From Xylogone sp. PMI_703 (taxonomy: Eukaryota > Ascomycota > Leotiomycetes): a stretch of DNA of 64,000 bases. The position numbers and the translations under genes are program-made. Positions 10,626 through 23,418 of the stretch are shown here, in pieces. Location of the stretch: NCBI GenBank assembly GCA_021399445.1, contig JAJTUQ010000001.1:2542001-2606000 (forward strand), in the 5' to 3' direction. Below the pieces are notes generated by a model. The model worked only from the letters and a program-made list of their open reading frames with translations. It was not told where the DNA came from and did not search any database. How positions within the stretch are numbered: position 1 is the first letter of the stretch; the number at the start of each line of letters is the position of its first letter.

Positions 10626-12174
10626 ATGGCGATGACACAACTACAACTTCACCAAGCTCACAAATCACCTACTACCGGGACCCGATTCGCGCAACAGCTC
10701 CACGAACCACTCTTTAGCAAGGCTACTCACACCTTACACTTACATAAAGGTATAGAGAACACTTTACAGCAACTGTTCGCAGAGAATGTGGCAGCAAAAA
10801 TATGGCGAGTGGCACAACGAGACCTAGAAAATAATGTAATTCGAAGACCATCTTTGTCAGTCTTAGCTTGCCGATGATGATTCACTAACCGTGCATGTAT
10901 AGAATCCTCCATCTGCATTTCCCGAAACTGTCCCTCAGGAAGGCCCCAGTCTAGGACGATATATGCTTCGCGAAGCCGCTTTCTGGACCTGTGGTTTCTT
11001 CCCAGGATCACTATATACCATCCTAGAGAGAGTCATTCTGTACCCCAATGCCCAGAACCCTCCCTTACCGCGGGAGTCTCTCCTTGCCATGTGCCGAGCA
11101 TGGTCTGAGCCTCTCCATGCAATGGTCACTAGAACTGATACACATGATCTTGGGTTCATCGTCCAGCCAGCTCTGCGTCTTGACTGGGAATTGACCAGCA
11201 ACCGACGCAGTCTAGAGTCGCTCATCACTGCCGCACATAGTCTGGCCACACGATACGATGCTACTGTCGGGGCTATTCGTAGCTGGGATCTGATCAATAA
11301 GAAAGACATGAGAATCCTTTCTAAAGAAGACAACTTCCTCATCATCATTGATAGCTTGTGCAATCTGGATCTCCTGTTCTACGCGTCGACCCAGAGTAAA
11401 ACTGATACTGTATTAGCAACCATCGCCCGCACACATGCGCATACCTTGCTACACACCCATCTCCGATCGGTACCCAGAACTTCTACGGTCTCGAGGACCG
11501 GTTACTCGGGGCCGCTGTATTCAACCTGCCATGTTGTGAATATTGATCCGAGAACCGGTATGATCAAACAGCATATGACGGCTCAAGGTTACGCAGCAGG
11601 CTCAACTTGGACACGTGGGCAGGCTTGGGCTATTCTAGGATATACCCAGACATATCGATGGACCAAAGAGCACATATTCCTTGACGCTGCGTGTGGGTTA
11701 ACTGAGTATTTTCTGCAGCGGCTAGGGGCTGGGTACCAGGTGCCCCTCTGGGACTTTGATGCACCTATTGATGATCCGGATAACCCAGTATTAGATGCTT
11801 CTGCCGGTGCTATTGCGGCGTACGGTATGCTATTACTGTCGGAAGTATTACTCGTAGAGCAGCAAGTGGCCCTCGCAGAGGGTTTCCTAGTAGCAGCAAT
11901 CAATGTAATCGAGGCACTTCTCCGAGACGCATTAGCTCCCGAGAAGGCCCGGTTCGTAGAAAATAATCACCCAGAGGGAGAGCCAGGGAAAGAAACTGCG
12001 GTATTAGCCGTGGAAGATATCGATGCTGGGAAGACTTTTGATGCTATACTGAAGAATGGGACGGCTAACAACAATGCTGGGGCGAATCGCAAGTACTGGA
12101 ACCATGGCTTGGTCTACGCAGATTACTATCTGCTTCAATTTGGGAATCAGCTACTTCGAATGGGTTTGGCCTAG
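10626..12174 (+). CDS. GH88-type unsaturated glucuronyl hydrolase
   Basis: Two exons (10626-10835, 10903-12174) give about 493 aa. Family 88 enzymes remove delta-4,5-unsaturated glucuronic acid from the non-reducing end of oligosaccharides made by polysaccharide lyases. The (alpha/alpha)6 barrel is recognisable from FWTCGFFPGSLY, THDLGFI (Asp), DNFLIIIDSLCNLDLLFYAS (Asp), GYAAGSTWTRGQAWAILGY, LWDFDAP, DASAGAIAAYG and NHGLVYADYYLLQ. The two conserved acidic positions of the family appear present. No signal peptide is seen, so the enzyme is probably intracellular, which fits an imported substrate. The donor chosen at 10836 (GTAATT) gives the junction ENNNPPSAFPE; a later donor at about 10861 is a less family-like alternative. 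It is divergent from the transporter and next to the regulator and the DUF2264 gene. Confidence 0.85.
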
Positions 12175-12384
12175 TACATATAAGGTATCATACTAAACTG
12201 TAGACGTAGTGTCGGAATGGCGTCCCTAGTATTTGTCCTTCCAGAGACTGCAGGAGCATCTTCATATGGTAGAGACAAGGCAAGATCTAAGAGCGGCTTG
12301 AGCGAAGAAAAATCAACTATCTCAGCCATATACCTCATTTTATATACTAGAATTAGAGAGCTATTGATATTCAACTACTAACTA

Positions 12385-15300
12385 CTAACTATCTTGCTCC
12401 CATCCATCTATATTTGCGGCAAACATCCCCTCATCGTAACTAATCACTCGATCTCTGTCCAGGAATTGTTGGTTAAGAAACATTTGTGATATGTATGTGA
12501 AATCATCTTCAGCCGTCCCAGCTCCAGGCATCGTAGGGACATCCGCTGTGTGGATCAAGGAGTCCGGTCTAGAGTTAGCAAAGGGATTTATGTATGTAGA
12601 ATTAATATCAATCTTATTTGTCGGAAGCATCGGCAATCCCGTATGCGCTGCCGTCTTCTTACGCTGACTCGTTTTCCATCCACCCATTATTATCTGCTCC
12701 TCATTATGCACTGCGTCTTTTAATTTGGGGGTCCGAACGTGGTGGTCCGGCCTCCTCCTCGTCCGCGGTGGACCACTTCTACTGGAGCTGATCACACATG
12801 TCTCCTCGTTCCCGGTAGCTTCCCTATCCACAGCTGCAGTATCAGACACAAATGGAATATGCCCACCAAGATTACCCAACTCATTTGCATAGCTCAGAAC
12901 ATCAATCCGATATTCTGAGTCACCGGCGCATCTCTCGTGCATACAACGCAGCTGATACGCATATTGTGCGGCCAAGTCTGGGGCACTTCTGGTATCTGCA
13001 TTGTATGCACCTTCCCAACGATCAGATAGAATATCGAGGCTATCCAGTAGCGTAAAGAATGCGGTGGAAACATCTGCAACCTCATAATATCTCCAATGAA
13101 CTACACATATTTAGTAAATGTTGTTCACATGGGAGAATCAGAACAGCAGACACGGGTGGCAGGTAGAAAGGTGAAAAGAGAGCGAAAGATTACATCTAGA
13201 TACGCAAACAAGGAGAAGATAATGATTACCTAGTAACACTCTCGCAGCAATAAAGACACAGAAGGTGAATTGGCTGTTAACTATCTTGCTGCCCGTTGGA
13301 CTGCCAAGATATTTTTCCGTTATACTCGCTGTCTCCATGGCAGCTGTTTCACATGTATCGGCACTACAACGGCTTGGGAGCCGTGTGGCCCAGTCCCAGT
13401 GCACCGGTGGGTAGGCAATTAACTGATGAAGAAGAATCATGGAAGCATTGTGTGTGATGTGGGCGAGCGTGAGGTTGGGATCCATGATGACTCTGGTCGA
13501 TTGACGAGATATGTTGGTATCCCTCCATTTACCTGGGAGGAACATTTTCCAACTGGGAAGGCTTTATGTCAGTATATATTCAGCAGGTGTTTACTTCTCC
13601 TTCGAAGGAAAAACCAGGGGGAAATCAGCTTGCTCACTGTACAAGTCGGAGATCCAACTCTTTGAACCGCATTAGCCAGCAACTAATTTGCTTTTGGTCG
13701 TGGAGGTTAACCTTCTGTTGTAGGAAATAAGTTGTAACTCGACTCATAGACTCAGTGGCTTCGATACAGTAAGCGAAAGCTCCAATGCCAGACATTTCTT
13801 CCACCGGTGGGTTTTGGCATACGTCCATCATCTTCCCAGGGCTCCGGTGTTCCTCATCTGCATGTGGGCTACTCAGAGTAGGATATTGCGTGGTTAAAAA
13901 GGCGATAGAGTTTCCTATGCGGCCCGCAGACTTGTCCCATATTCCAAAAAAGGGAGCCAAGACCGGTTCCTGCTTTCGCCATAAGGACCCATCTACAGGA
14001 AGTCGTCGACGCACGTCGTCTGATGTGAGACTAGTATTCCATCTGTAAACTATGAGTAAGGGGATGAATTATAAGCTCCGCTATGAGAATATACCCTGTC
14101 ATGACCGAACAACACCTGAAATTCCTAGGTTAGCATCCTTACCGAACCGGTCAGGAGAATATATCATCGCGTAGGTACCTATCAATGTTGAAAATATTCC
14201 AGAACACTCTACGCCTGGTCTCCATCTCAGTCCAATCTTTAGGTGGTTCAAGAGAAGGACAAGGCTTGAGCAACGGCTTTTCATCATTCTCTTCGACCTC
14301 GATACTTAGTTGAAGATACTCCACCGTACGGGTTAGTGAACCCACAATCGACCACGCATTACTGGCCCTACCTCCTCCAATCTATCCTGAGTCAGATATC
14401 TCTAAGACATAGAGCAGACATATACTTACATCGTCAAATGCAATAATAAGCAGAGCCTGCAAGTTCTCTACAGATAACGAATTCAACGCGTGGAGCATTA
14501 CCCACTCTCGAGAGCGCCGTCTCAACTGTGCTATATAGTGGCGATTCTCAGATGTATTTGAATAGCCAGTGAACTTTACCGCGGCAGCAATCATGGCGTG
14601 TAATATTACCTCTAAGTGAATTGCACAGGACTGATCGCCAAGCTGCTGTCTAAAACTGCTTTCGTGTAACATGGGGATCCACGGATGGATTTGCGAGAAG
14701 TAGAAGTCGACAACGGCCTCAAGCAGATCTTCTGGAGACGGTATCTCCGCCGTTTCGGGATAATCTAAGTTCAAAACTAGGTTTCTCCAATTCGAGATTC
14801 CTTCCGCCGTGGATCGTTTCCGTTTCATCGGAGAACGCGGTATAAAGTTAGCTGCGCCTTTGGGGGCAAACGGTTCATTATTCGGTAGTGCTGGGTAGCT
14901 AGCTGAAGGTGTAGATTGATTATCTATATAAAGTCCGGCCCTTATTATTGTATCCTCTCTCGTCTCTCTCGTCTCTTTCTCACCAGGAGACAAGATGCTA
15001 GAGTCATCTCCAAACCTACAATCGCATGCACCACAGCTGCTCGTTGACTTTGTCTGTTGCTGAAGTAGCTGCAAGGCATGTTCGAGCTTATCTAGTAGGG
15101 AATTAATAATAGACCAGAAGGTTCATGCATGACTATAAAACGCATTTTGAATTCATGTTATAGGTGACTAACCCACTCTCCTGTTCAAGTTTTCGACGGC
15201 TCCCGACTTTAGCCCCGGTTTCTGTCGTGCTTCGTAAATACATTCAGCACCTAATATTATCCACCATCAGAATCGAGAGGACACTGGTAAATGAGAAACA

Positions 15301-15434
15301 GCAAGGGCGGTTCTACCTAGCCTTCTACAGTCTTTACATGCCGGCAGTTCTTTTGAGCAGCCCAACTTACGTCGCCGGCATTCCAGACATGCAGGCCTGC
15401 TGTGAACGAGAGGCGGCGTCTGCAATGAGCTCAT
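12385..15434 (-). CDS. Zn2Cys6 transcription factor with Fungal_trans domain
   Basis: Eight exons (15317-15434, 15173-15250, 14430-15091, 14179-14381, 14095-14115, 13638-14042, 13230-13552, 12385-13100) encode 841 aa, all in phase, including a 21-nt microexon. The binuclear zinc cluster spans intron 1: [12 protein letters not shown], then [11 protein letters not shown], followed by [15 protein letters not shown] and a coiled region [15 protein letters not shown]. This is the arrangement of a large fungal regulator subfamily. The middle homology region shows [32 protein letters not shown] and [15 protein letters not shown]. The acidic, low-complexity C-terminus probably activates transcription. 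It sits between the GH88 and DUF2264 genes, so local control of uronide use is the simplest inference; the inducer is unknown. Confidence 0.88.
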
Positions 15435-15881
15435 ATTCTAGCTGCCCTGCCACATAAAGGTAATTGAGTTTCAACAATGCCATCCTCATAACGGGCTATA
15501 CAAGAATACCCCTTTATACATGCCCCGTCGCAGTTTCTCCGGCTTCCGCTGGACTTAACCCGAAACACCGAACCCCGCCATCACAACCCTCGTTCTTCTC
15601 CGCATTCACATTAGTAGTGCTTCCATCCGGCGCTAATGTAGCCGCTTGGTGACTTCTTAGTTAGAACGTAAATTGGCGGCGTTTGTTTGACGAGTTCATG
15701 TGATCATCACGAGTTTAGCAACTTTCAACTAGGCCAAAGGACAAGAGTAACAGGCAATAAATCTACTAACTATATACGTAGAGATGAGCCTCACTATTAT
15801 TTCTCAGCTCTAAATTTAAAAGTTTAAGCTTCTAGCTGACGGATAATTGTCTCCTCAAGCCGCACCTTACCTAGTAATCCA
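15435..15881. promoter_or_regulatory. Divergent promoter region, regulator and DUF2264 gene
   Basis: A 447-bp spacer between the start of the Zn2Cys6 regulator and the start of the DUF2264 gene. It should hold both promoters. No gene is seen in it. Confidence 0.4.
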
Positions 15882-18110
15882 ATGTCACCACTATTAGGGT
15901 TTTCTGACAATTTGTTCCAGTGTCGTGACGATGTCTTGAAAGCGGCTACGTCCCTACTAAGGGCTCTAGAACCTTACAAGTCGCCTTGTGGTGCCAGGGT
16001 CAGGTTAGCAACAGCAACAGGTGCAGGCTTTGATGAGATCGCCGCCCAGCTCGAAGGTTTTGCAAGACCGCTATGGGTGGTAGCAGACTTACTGACATCC
16101 CAAACTTCTGTATCAGGGAGAGATTCCCTAATTAGTGACCTAAGTCTAGACTCATGGATTCGGGGACTGGAAGTGGGAGTCAACCCAGAGTCAGATACCT
16201 TCTGGGGTTATCTAAGTAACTATGACCAACGTATGGTGGAGATGGAGCCAATTGCGTATGGGCTCTTATCAGCACCTGTGGCATTCCTTCGAGCAGACTC
16301 TGGGCTGAATCAACAGAATAGAGAAATGATTGTAGCCTGGCTGCGGTCTATCAATGACAGAGAAATGCCTCCATCCAACTGGCGCTGGTTCAGGGTTCTA
16401 GTAAATCTAGCCCTTGTCAAATCTTGCGGTGTTCCTTACCACGAGGTTAAGCCAGTTATGGACGCGGATTTCGAGATTCTAGACTCATTCTATATGGGAG
16501 ATGGCTGGTCGAGTGATGGATTGTGGTCTGATGACAAAAAGCAAGCAGATTATTATTCTGGCAGTTTTGCAATTCAATACTCCCAGCTGGCATATGTCCG
16601 CTTCGCTCATGATATTGACCCCGAAAGAGTCAAACGCTATCAGTGTGAGGCTCAGGAATTTGCAGGTACATTTTGGAGGTATTTCGATGTTAATGGTAAG
16701 GACGGACCAGTGTACTCATTACAATACCCTTCTCCTTGTAACATCGATATACTGAGCTAGCACAATATCTGACAGATTACAGGTGCTGCTATCCCATTTG
16801 GACGGAGCTTAACGTACCGTTTCGCATTTGCTGCATTTTGGTCAGCAATTACTGTCGTTGATATTCCTCTTCCTCCTCCATTAGACAATCCTGGAACTGT
16901 CAAAGGACTAATACTCCGTCACCTCCGCTGGTGGGCAAAACAAATCGGCATCTTCAATACCGATGGCACCCTTACTATTGGCTATACCTACCCAAACATG
17001 TATATGAGTGAAGATTACAACTCTCCCCAGTCACCATACTGGTGCTTAAAAACTTTTTCAATTCTTGGGTTGGGCAAAGAACATTCATTTTGGAACTGTG
17101 AAGAACTTCCCCATCCACTTGTGGCCACATGTAAGCTTGACCTAATAAGAGTTATTTCCCCTCCAGTACACATTACTTGTAGTTTTCGAGAGCATCATTT
17201 TCTTCTCTCGGCGGGACAATCCACAAAAAAACCGCACAAGGCAAGAGAAGCCAAATATAGCAAGTTTGCCTACTCCTCGGCCTTTGCGTTTAGTGTACCT
17301 GCGGGGCCGCTCCTTTCGCAGATGGCACCCGACAGCACGCTATGTATCAGTGATGATGGTGGTGAGACATGGAGGGTAAGGTGGGAGCCAATTGCTGCCC
17401 GAATCCAAACCATCAAATTGAACCTAAGAGATCGGGCTACGGATAAACCAAATACGATTACCACACCGGTCCTCATCAGCGCATGGCAACCTAGGCGAAA
17501 TTCTGACTTCCAAGCTAAAACTATTCTCATTCCACCCTCGGAAAGGTGGCCTGGCTGGCATCTCCGAGTTCATAAATTCACTTGGAGACCTCAGAAATAC
17601 CTATCGTTCCAAGTACTAGATAGCGGGTTTGCAATATCAAGCCAAGGAGTCAAAGGTGGTCTTCTGCCACCGCTCAATGGGGATTTGAGGGCGACAGATA
17701 CTGCCGGGCGAGGCGTGGAGGGAGCATCTCGTGAAGGATTTTGGGAAGGCGATTCCGATTGCTTGATTCTTTCAAATGCGGGGGCAAGTGGCGTTGCAGA
17801 GCTACAAAATAGGGTTGAGCAAGAGCGTTCCACTATTTCAATGGGTGTGAGACATAGCTATCGCAGCTACATTTTGAAACCCGACCCAAATACCAATCTA
17901 GTAGCACCAAGGACTCTGATTCCCACTATACTTCACCACTTCCAGCATCATGATCCCAACAATCACCAATCTGGAGACGATTGTGATGAAGCGTGGCTTG
18001 TTACTGGTGTATTTGCCATTACTAGTTCTGCTGGTTTAAATCCAGCTAGTATTAGAAAGATGTGGCAGGATAAACCTGGCCTAGATAGTGAGGATTACAT
18101 AAATTTATAG
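15882..18110 (+). CDS. DUF2264-family protein (likely GH154-like beta-glucuronidase)
   Basis: Two exons (15882-16695, 16783-18110) give a 713-aa protein with no evident signal peptide. The N-terminal half is a helical barrel characteristic of DUF2264: SRDDVL-like start, GFDEIAAQLEGFARPLW, FWGYLSNYDQRMVEMEPIAYGL, NWRWFRVLVNLALVK and DGWSSDGLWSDDKKQADYYSGSFAIQYSQL. A beta-rich C-terminal domain follows. From memory, this family is grouped with CAZy GH154, where beta-glucuronidase activity on arabinogalactan-type glycans has been reported in Bacteroidetes; a database check is needed to confirm that link. Location beside a GH88 hydrolase, a carboxylate-type transporter and a regulator supports a role in breaking down glucuronic-acid-bearing sugars inside the cell. 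Confidence 0.78.
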
Positions 18111-18329
18111 TAATATATGTAGTATAGTTTAGCCTTGGTGTGGTATACCATGTCTGGGCTTGAGTGGCTTCAGAGGCTCAAGCAGCTTATGCATATAACA
18201 GGTCATAACTGCTCTATAATCTATACTACTTTTACTTGTTAAGTACGTTAGATTTGTTTTGGTTATTGCATATTGTTGCTGGGCCGTCTTTTCAGTGTCC
18301 TCCTTACGCGTGGCTGAATGTGTTCTGTT

Positions 18330-19974
18330 TTACTCGGCCGCGATACTTCCAAGGATATTCACACGAACCCCAGGGTTCTCCGGAAGGACACCCACAAACA
18401 ACTCTGCTACGAGCGAAACGTCTCGCTCCGTTGTGCCTACGGCAATTTTCATATCCACTGTCCCGATGAGCGCTGCGATGGTGAGACGCAACTCTGCAAA
18501 CGCCAGGTTGATACCCGAACACATTCTCGTGCCTTTCCCAAACGCCACCAGGTAACGCTCAGCATCGGTGGCCTTGCCATCGTCGCTCCAGTACCGGTCT
18601 GGGTTGAAGTCGAGCGCATTTGGATAGATCGTCTCGTCCGTGTGCACCAGGTAGGAGGACTGGCCAAAGGTGACGCCACGGGGGATCACGTAGGTATGTC
18701 CATTAGTGCTGTGGTAGACCAGGTCTTCATTCGGGGCAATGCGTACCAGTCGACCGGCAACACCGTGCGCTAGGCGTGTCCCTTCGTGGATGACACATGT
18801 GAGATACGGGAGCTGCTCTAGCTCAGCGACAGTTGGTAAAGGTGAATCTGGTGTCGGCATTACTGTGCGGAGCTCCTTGAGGACTCGGGCACGCAGGTGT
18901 GGTTTGGTGAGGAGGTGGTAAAATATCACGGTAAGGCTGCGGCTGGTGGTGTCGAAGCCTGCCGCAATCAGGGTCATGCCATCAGCTTGCAGCCGACGCT
19001 CTGTCTTCTCATGGACGGGTAGGACATCACTTCGCATCATTGAGTGTAGTACGGTTCTCGAATCCGCGTCGTCAGTCAGCGAGTACTTCCCGTTGCTCAG
19101 ATCTCTGATCGCCTCGTTGCGGGCATTTGCCGACAGTCGATCAGCGAGGTCGAGGAACTCTGTTGTCTTCGAGACCATTCCGGTCCAGCTAAGAGTCCAC
19201 TTGGGCAGCCGCATCAGAGTACGAGCAAGGGTTGGGAAGGTTCGGGCAAATGGGTTGATCTTCACGCCGGTTGCCATCAGTTGGTTCCATTCGTGGCCAA
19301 GGTCTGATCGGTCCAGCGCTCCGATACATTGGTTGAAACAGTACAGCGTAATGATATCTAGTAAGATGGTTAGGCTTTCTCCTGGTCAATGACTAGTAAT
19401 TGGTTGCTGACTTACCCAGTGCCATGCCTCCGAATGCATCTTTCAGGTTAACGGGCGCGCCGCCGGTGCGCTCCAGCAGCCGCTGCCGGAGAAGGAGGAC
19501 CTTCTCCTTCACCCGCGGCTCAAGATCTTGGACCTTGCGTTTGCTGAAGTAGGTACCTAAGCCTGCCTTTCGCAGGCGGTGATGATCATGATCGAGTGTG
19601 ATGAACATACTCTGGTCGCCTACAGCTCCCAGGCCATGCATCCAATACCACACAGGGGACTTGTCTCTCTTGTGTACGGAGGAGCCGTACATCTCCTTAT
19701 AGAACTTGGCATCGTTGACGTGAACCTCATCTGGCCCAATGCGGAGGATTGGACCGTACTTTCGATGAAGCTCTTCCAGCTTAAAAAGAAACTGACCCTG
19801 ATACGGGAAAAAGTCATAGTATGATTGGTAGTAATAGGTCAAGGCGGCAAGCTTAGGCCCAGGGATGTGAGCAATTCGATGGAAGCGGAGTCTATAGATG
19901 GAAAGTCCGATGAGATACAGTCCGAAAAGAGCCGTGCCCAGTTCGGCTAGACTCCAGATACTTTGGGCGTCCAT
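18330..19974 (-). CDS. Cytochrome P450 monooxygenase
   Basis: Two exons (19416-19974, 18330-19357) encode 528 aa. Residues 8-28 form an ER membrane anchor, followed by the proline hinge HIPGPKLA. The I-helix oxygen-binding motif is AAGFDTT, the K-helix ExxR is EGTR, and the haem-Cys loop is FGKGTRMCSG; all are intact. Family knowledge: such enzymes use O2 and NADPH via a reductase for hydroxylation or multi-step oxidation. By analogy with the UCS1025A pathway, where oxidation of the 3-methyl group of the pyrrolizidinone to a carboxylate allows oxa-Michael ring closure, this P450 is the best candidate for that step. That role is inference from gene content. It lies divergent from the atypical SDR and marks the left edge of the cluster. 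Confidence 0.92.
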
Positions 19975-20431
19975 ATCTGACGTGTCGTTGTAGTTCGTAA
20001 GAGCTAAACATTTTGCATCACGGAGGAGTGTGGTATAAGTTATAGAGGCTGAAGCCAGTCATCGATACTGCTTACACAGCTGTCGTACGTTCATGTAGCT
20101 ATCAATCCAGCATGCAGGTCAGGAATGCACCGTCCACCGAAGTTGGCTGGAAATGTGGCCGAAGGTTCGGGGCCGGCTGCACCAGTTTCGCTCCTCTGAG
20201 TCCCTCTCGGCATGATGGATACCTTTTGATATCGGCACTTCGTGGTTCATCAGTCAAGAGTGTCTAGTGGTTAGAAAGTCCGCGAGGTATCCACAAAAGG
20301 GGTCCATGAAGGCCATCACATCAGGTCATCATTTTCCAGCGAGTATCGGCTCAGGACTAAGAGTCAAGCGCCCAGCATCAAGTGTCAAGCATTATTAAGT
20401 GACAAGCGCAAGAGCCAAACTGGCGTCTAAG
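19975..20431. promoter_or_regulatory. Divergent promoter region, P450 and atypical SDR
   Basis: A 457-bp spacer shared by two cluster genes. It contains several CCGAA-type elements (CCACCGAAG and TGGCCGAAGG near 20140-20175) related to the AGTGACCGAA motif seen in other promoters of the cluster. Confidence 0.4.
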
Positions 20432-21539
20432 ATGACAAAGATTTTTGCTACTGGTGTTACCGGCTATCTCGGTGGAGATGCCATCTATGCCATCTTGCAG
20501 GCGCACCCCGAGTATGAGGTGACGTGCCTGGTGCGGGATGCGGGCAAGGGTGTGCAGGTGGCGTCGGCCCATCCCGAGATCCGCATCGTGCACGGAGACC
20601 TGGACGACCTCGAGCTCATCGAACAAGAAGCTGCCAAGACCGATATTGTGTGTAGTGAGTAATTCTCCGACCCTTCCCTGCGAGACAGAGGCATGGTTTG
20701 ATGACGGATGATGCATAGACTTTGCGCATGCCACGCACGAGCCGTCGGCACAGGCGATGGCTCGAGGGCTGGCACGGCGCCAGGCTCCCGGGCTAGGCTT
20801 TCTCATCCATACCATGGGCTCGGGAACCATGATATACGACGATGTGGTCAACAACCGCTACGGACAGAGCACAGCAAAGGTCTTCAACGACCTAGAGGGT
20901 CTGCAAGAAGTGCTGGCTGTCCCTGACTTTGCTCATGCCCGCGGCGCCGAGAATGCCGTGCGTGCCATTGGCATCGAGGCTCCTGAGCGGGTGAGGACGG
21001 CGGTCGTCAGCACGGGCTCAGCCTATGGGCTGGGAAGGGGCATCGTGAAATACCGTGCGACCGCCATCCACCAGCTGGTAAAATGCACGCTGCATCGTGG
21101 CCATGCACTAAAGGTGGGCGAGGGCAAGGCCGCTTGGCGTCATGTGCATGTCCAGGACCTCTCAGACCTGTATTTGAAGCTTGTTGAGCATGCTGCTGCA
21201 GGAGGAAATGAAACTGAGGACGGGCCTGCGGTCTGGGGAGGATCAGATGGGTTCTACTTCGCGGAGAACGGCGAGCACGTATGGGGAGAATTTGCGCGAT
21301 CGGTGTTGGACGAAGCGAAATCACGAGGACTCGTCACGGCGACAGAGATTGTGTCCATCAGTCCAGAAGAGGCCGCGAGCCTAGGTAAATTAGCCCAGTT
21401 CTTCTGGGGATGTAATGCTCGGGTCGAGGGGAGGCGGGCAAAACAGGTGCTGGGTTGGCGCCCCAGTGGCGTTCCACTCCAGAAGGAGCTCAAGACCATC
21501 GTGACTGCCGAAGCCATAAGCCTCGGATTATTAGACTGA
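20432..21539 (+). CDS. Atypical SDR, NAD-dependent epimerase/dehydratase-like
   Basis: Two exons (20432-20654, 20719-21539) encode 347 aa. The N-terminal Rossmann motif is ATGVTGYLGG (GxxGxxG), followed by acidic and basic strands (VTCLVRDAGKG, IVHGDLDDLELIE) that resemble NmrA/epimerase-type extended SDRs. The downstream parts HTMGSGT, STGSAYG and WRHVHVQDLSDLY are typical of fungal NAD(P)-binding proteins annotated as epimerase/dehydratase. The classical YxxxK is not obvious, so it may act as a redox enzyme with different catalytic residues or as an isomerase. It is divergent from the P450 and inside the metabolite cluster. A tailoring role is likely but the reaction cannot be assigned. The coding sequence is notably richer in G+C than the intergenic DNA around it. 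Confidence 0.8.
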
Positions 21540-21958
21540 GGTTCTTCTCTTGCTTTGCCTTTGATATGCTTTAGCTATTAGCTATTTTTTGTTGGGGACG
21601 AGCCCGTTGCCGCCCTGTTCAAGTAGAAGGCAAAACACCCGAAGTCTCCTTTTATTCCCGGAATGAGTTTACTAGTTCAATTTGCTGAGAGTTGGATTTT
21701 ATTAGCTTGCTTTATGAGCCGGATTTAACAACACAATTATTTCTAATGTTTTATAAAGTCGAGCTAGCAGTTTATTCTCCGCTCCATACGTTATCTTAAT
21801 ATGTGAAAGTAAACAACTAATACATGGGAGCATCATATTCGGACTTCTCATCTTGGATTTCTCAAATTACCACTTGACTTTAAGGAGCCTGGAGGATGCG
21901 GCATCGATGACTACGATCAAGCCACAGCCAGCCAACTGGTTTCGACTAGAAGAGTTAT
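21540..21958. other. Convergent intergenic spacer
   Basis: AT-rich 419-bp gap between the 3' ends of the atypical SDR and the zinc alcohol dehydrogenase. Nothing beyond expected 3' untranslated regions is visible. Confidence 0.6.
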
Positions 21959-23418
21959 TCACGGTTTGAAAATTACCTTCTGGGCTTGCATCCTGCTAAA
22001 AAGGTCATAGGCTTCAGTTGCCTCGGAGAGCGGCATAATCTTTTCGAACATAAAACTGAAGCTCATGGTTAGAAAGGCTATGAAAAAATAGTCTTGATAA
22101 CCTACCTGAAACGATCTTGGTTCTTGACTAGAACCTTCAGTGCATCAGTGAAGATGGATCGAACTGGACATCTGCCCATCTGAACCCTAACGTTCTTACT
22201 ACAGCGCAGATTAATCCCTGACTGGGGCAGATTCTAGTGATTTACGCTTACTCGTATCCTTCAGTGGCAGTGAAGGGCATCTAACAGAGTAAGCTCGGTT
22301 CACTTCGAAAGAATACTTCACAAGTGCTGCTTACAGGAGAATGGTGTGCCCCAAGACTGGAGATCGTGCCAAATGGCCGGATGATATCGTAGGCCATTCT
22401 CAGGGCAGCACTCTGGCCAACCACTTCAACCACGACATCAGCCCCTCTTCCCTCTGTGACCGCCTTGATGCGATCCACGATACTCTCCAGACCACTATCA
22501 ACATTGAGCGGCTCTGCACCTAGGCTCTCTGCAACCTGTAGCCTGCTCTCGATGCTGTCAATAGCAAAGATATGCTTGGGTTTATAGTCCAGTGTCGCAA
22601 CCAGCGCACAGAGTCCCACCGGACCACAGCCGATGACAACCACTGTGGTGTCCGTCGTTTGCTGCGTACATCCAGCAAAGGCATTCCATGCGCCAAAGAA
22701 CCCAGTAGGAAACACATCGGCCATAAGCACCAGAGCATCGTCGCTCAGCTCCGGTGGCGCCTTCACGACGGTCCCGTCAGCCAGCGGAACGCGTACGTAC
22801 TCGGCCTGAGCCCCGTCTAAACTCTCGGAACCAAAGACCAAGCTCTGAATGCATCGACATGAGGATTCGTTCTTGCAATAGAAGCACTGTCCACTACGTT
22901 GACGGTAAGTTGAATCTGCTTGAATATGGAAACAGTTAAGGAATAAAGGAGGTGGCAAGGGGAGAGGGGTAGAGAAGAGGGATTTAATAGCCATAGACTA
23001 CGTACCACGATATGGTGAACGGCGACACAACCTTATCATTAACCCGTACCGTCTTAACATCCTTTCCGGCAGCAACTACCGTGCCTGTGAACTCGTGGCC
23101 CATAATGAAACCTGTTGCACTGGTTGTCTCGTGGCCACGAAAGAGGTGAAGGTCGCTGGGTACAGGTCAGAGTATATCACCAAGAACAATGGGCTACAGA
23201 TAGACTTACGAACCACAGAGGCCAGCAGCATGTACCTTAACAATAATATCTCCATCATGCTGGACTAGAGTGGTATTCACAAGTCAGTGTATTGAATTAG
23301 GCTTTCTCATTGCGAGCGGGACGTAGTAGTCACTTTCTGGAACGGGACGCTCCTGGACGGAGACCTTTCCTGGCCCATCAAAAACAATAGCGGTCATTGT
23401 ATCTGGCAAGTGCCCCAT
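21959..23418 (-). CDS. Zinc-dependent medium-chain alcohol dehydrogenase
   Basis: Seven exons (23334-23418, 23210-23264, 23006-23155, 22335-22893, 22252-22280, 22106-22198, 21959-22055) encode 355 aa, all in phase. Catalytic zinc ligands are in GLCGSDLHLFRGHE and MGHEFTG. The structural zinc site is CGQCFYCKNESSCRC, with four cysteines. The Rossmann motif is VVVIGCGPVGL, followed by AIDSIESR, where Asp suggests NAD preference. The C-terminal catalytic-domain residues continue through the last three exons (FMFEKIMPLSEATEAY). It would interconvert an alcohol and an aldehyde or ketone. Within the cluster it may act on the oxidised methyl group or another hydroxyl of the product; this is inference. 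All zinc ligands are present, so it should be active. Confidence 0.88.
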
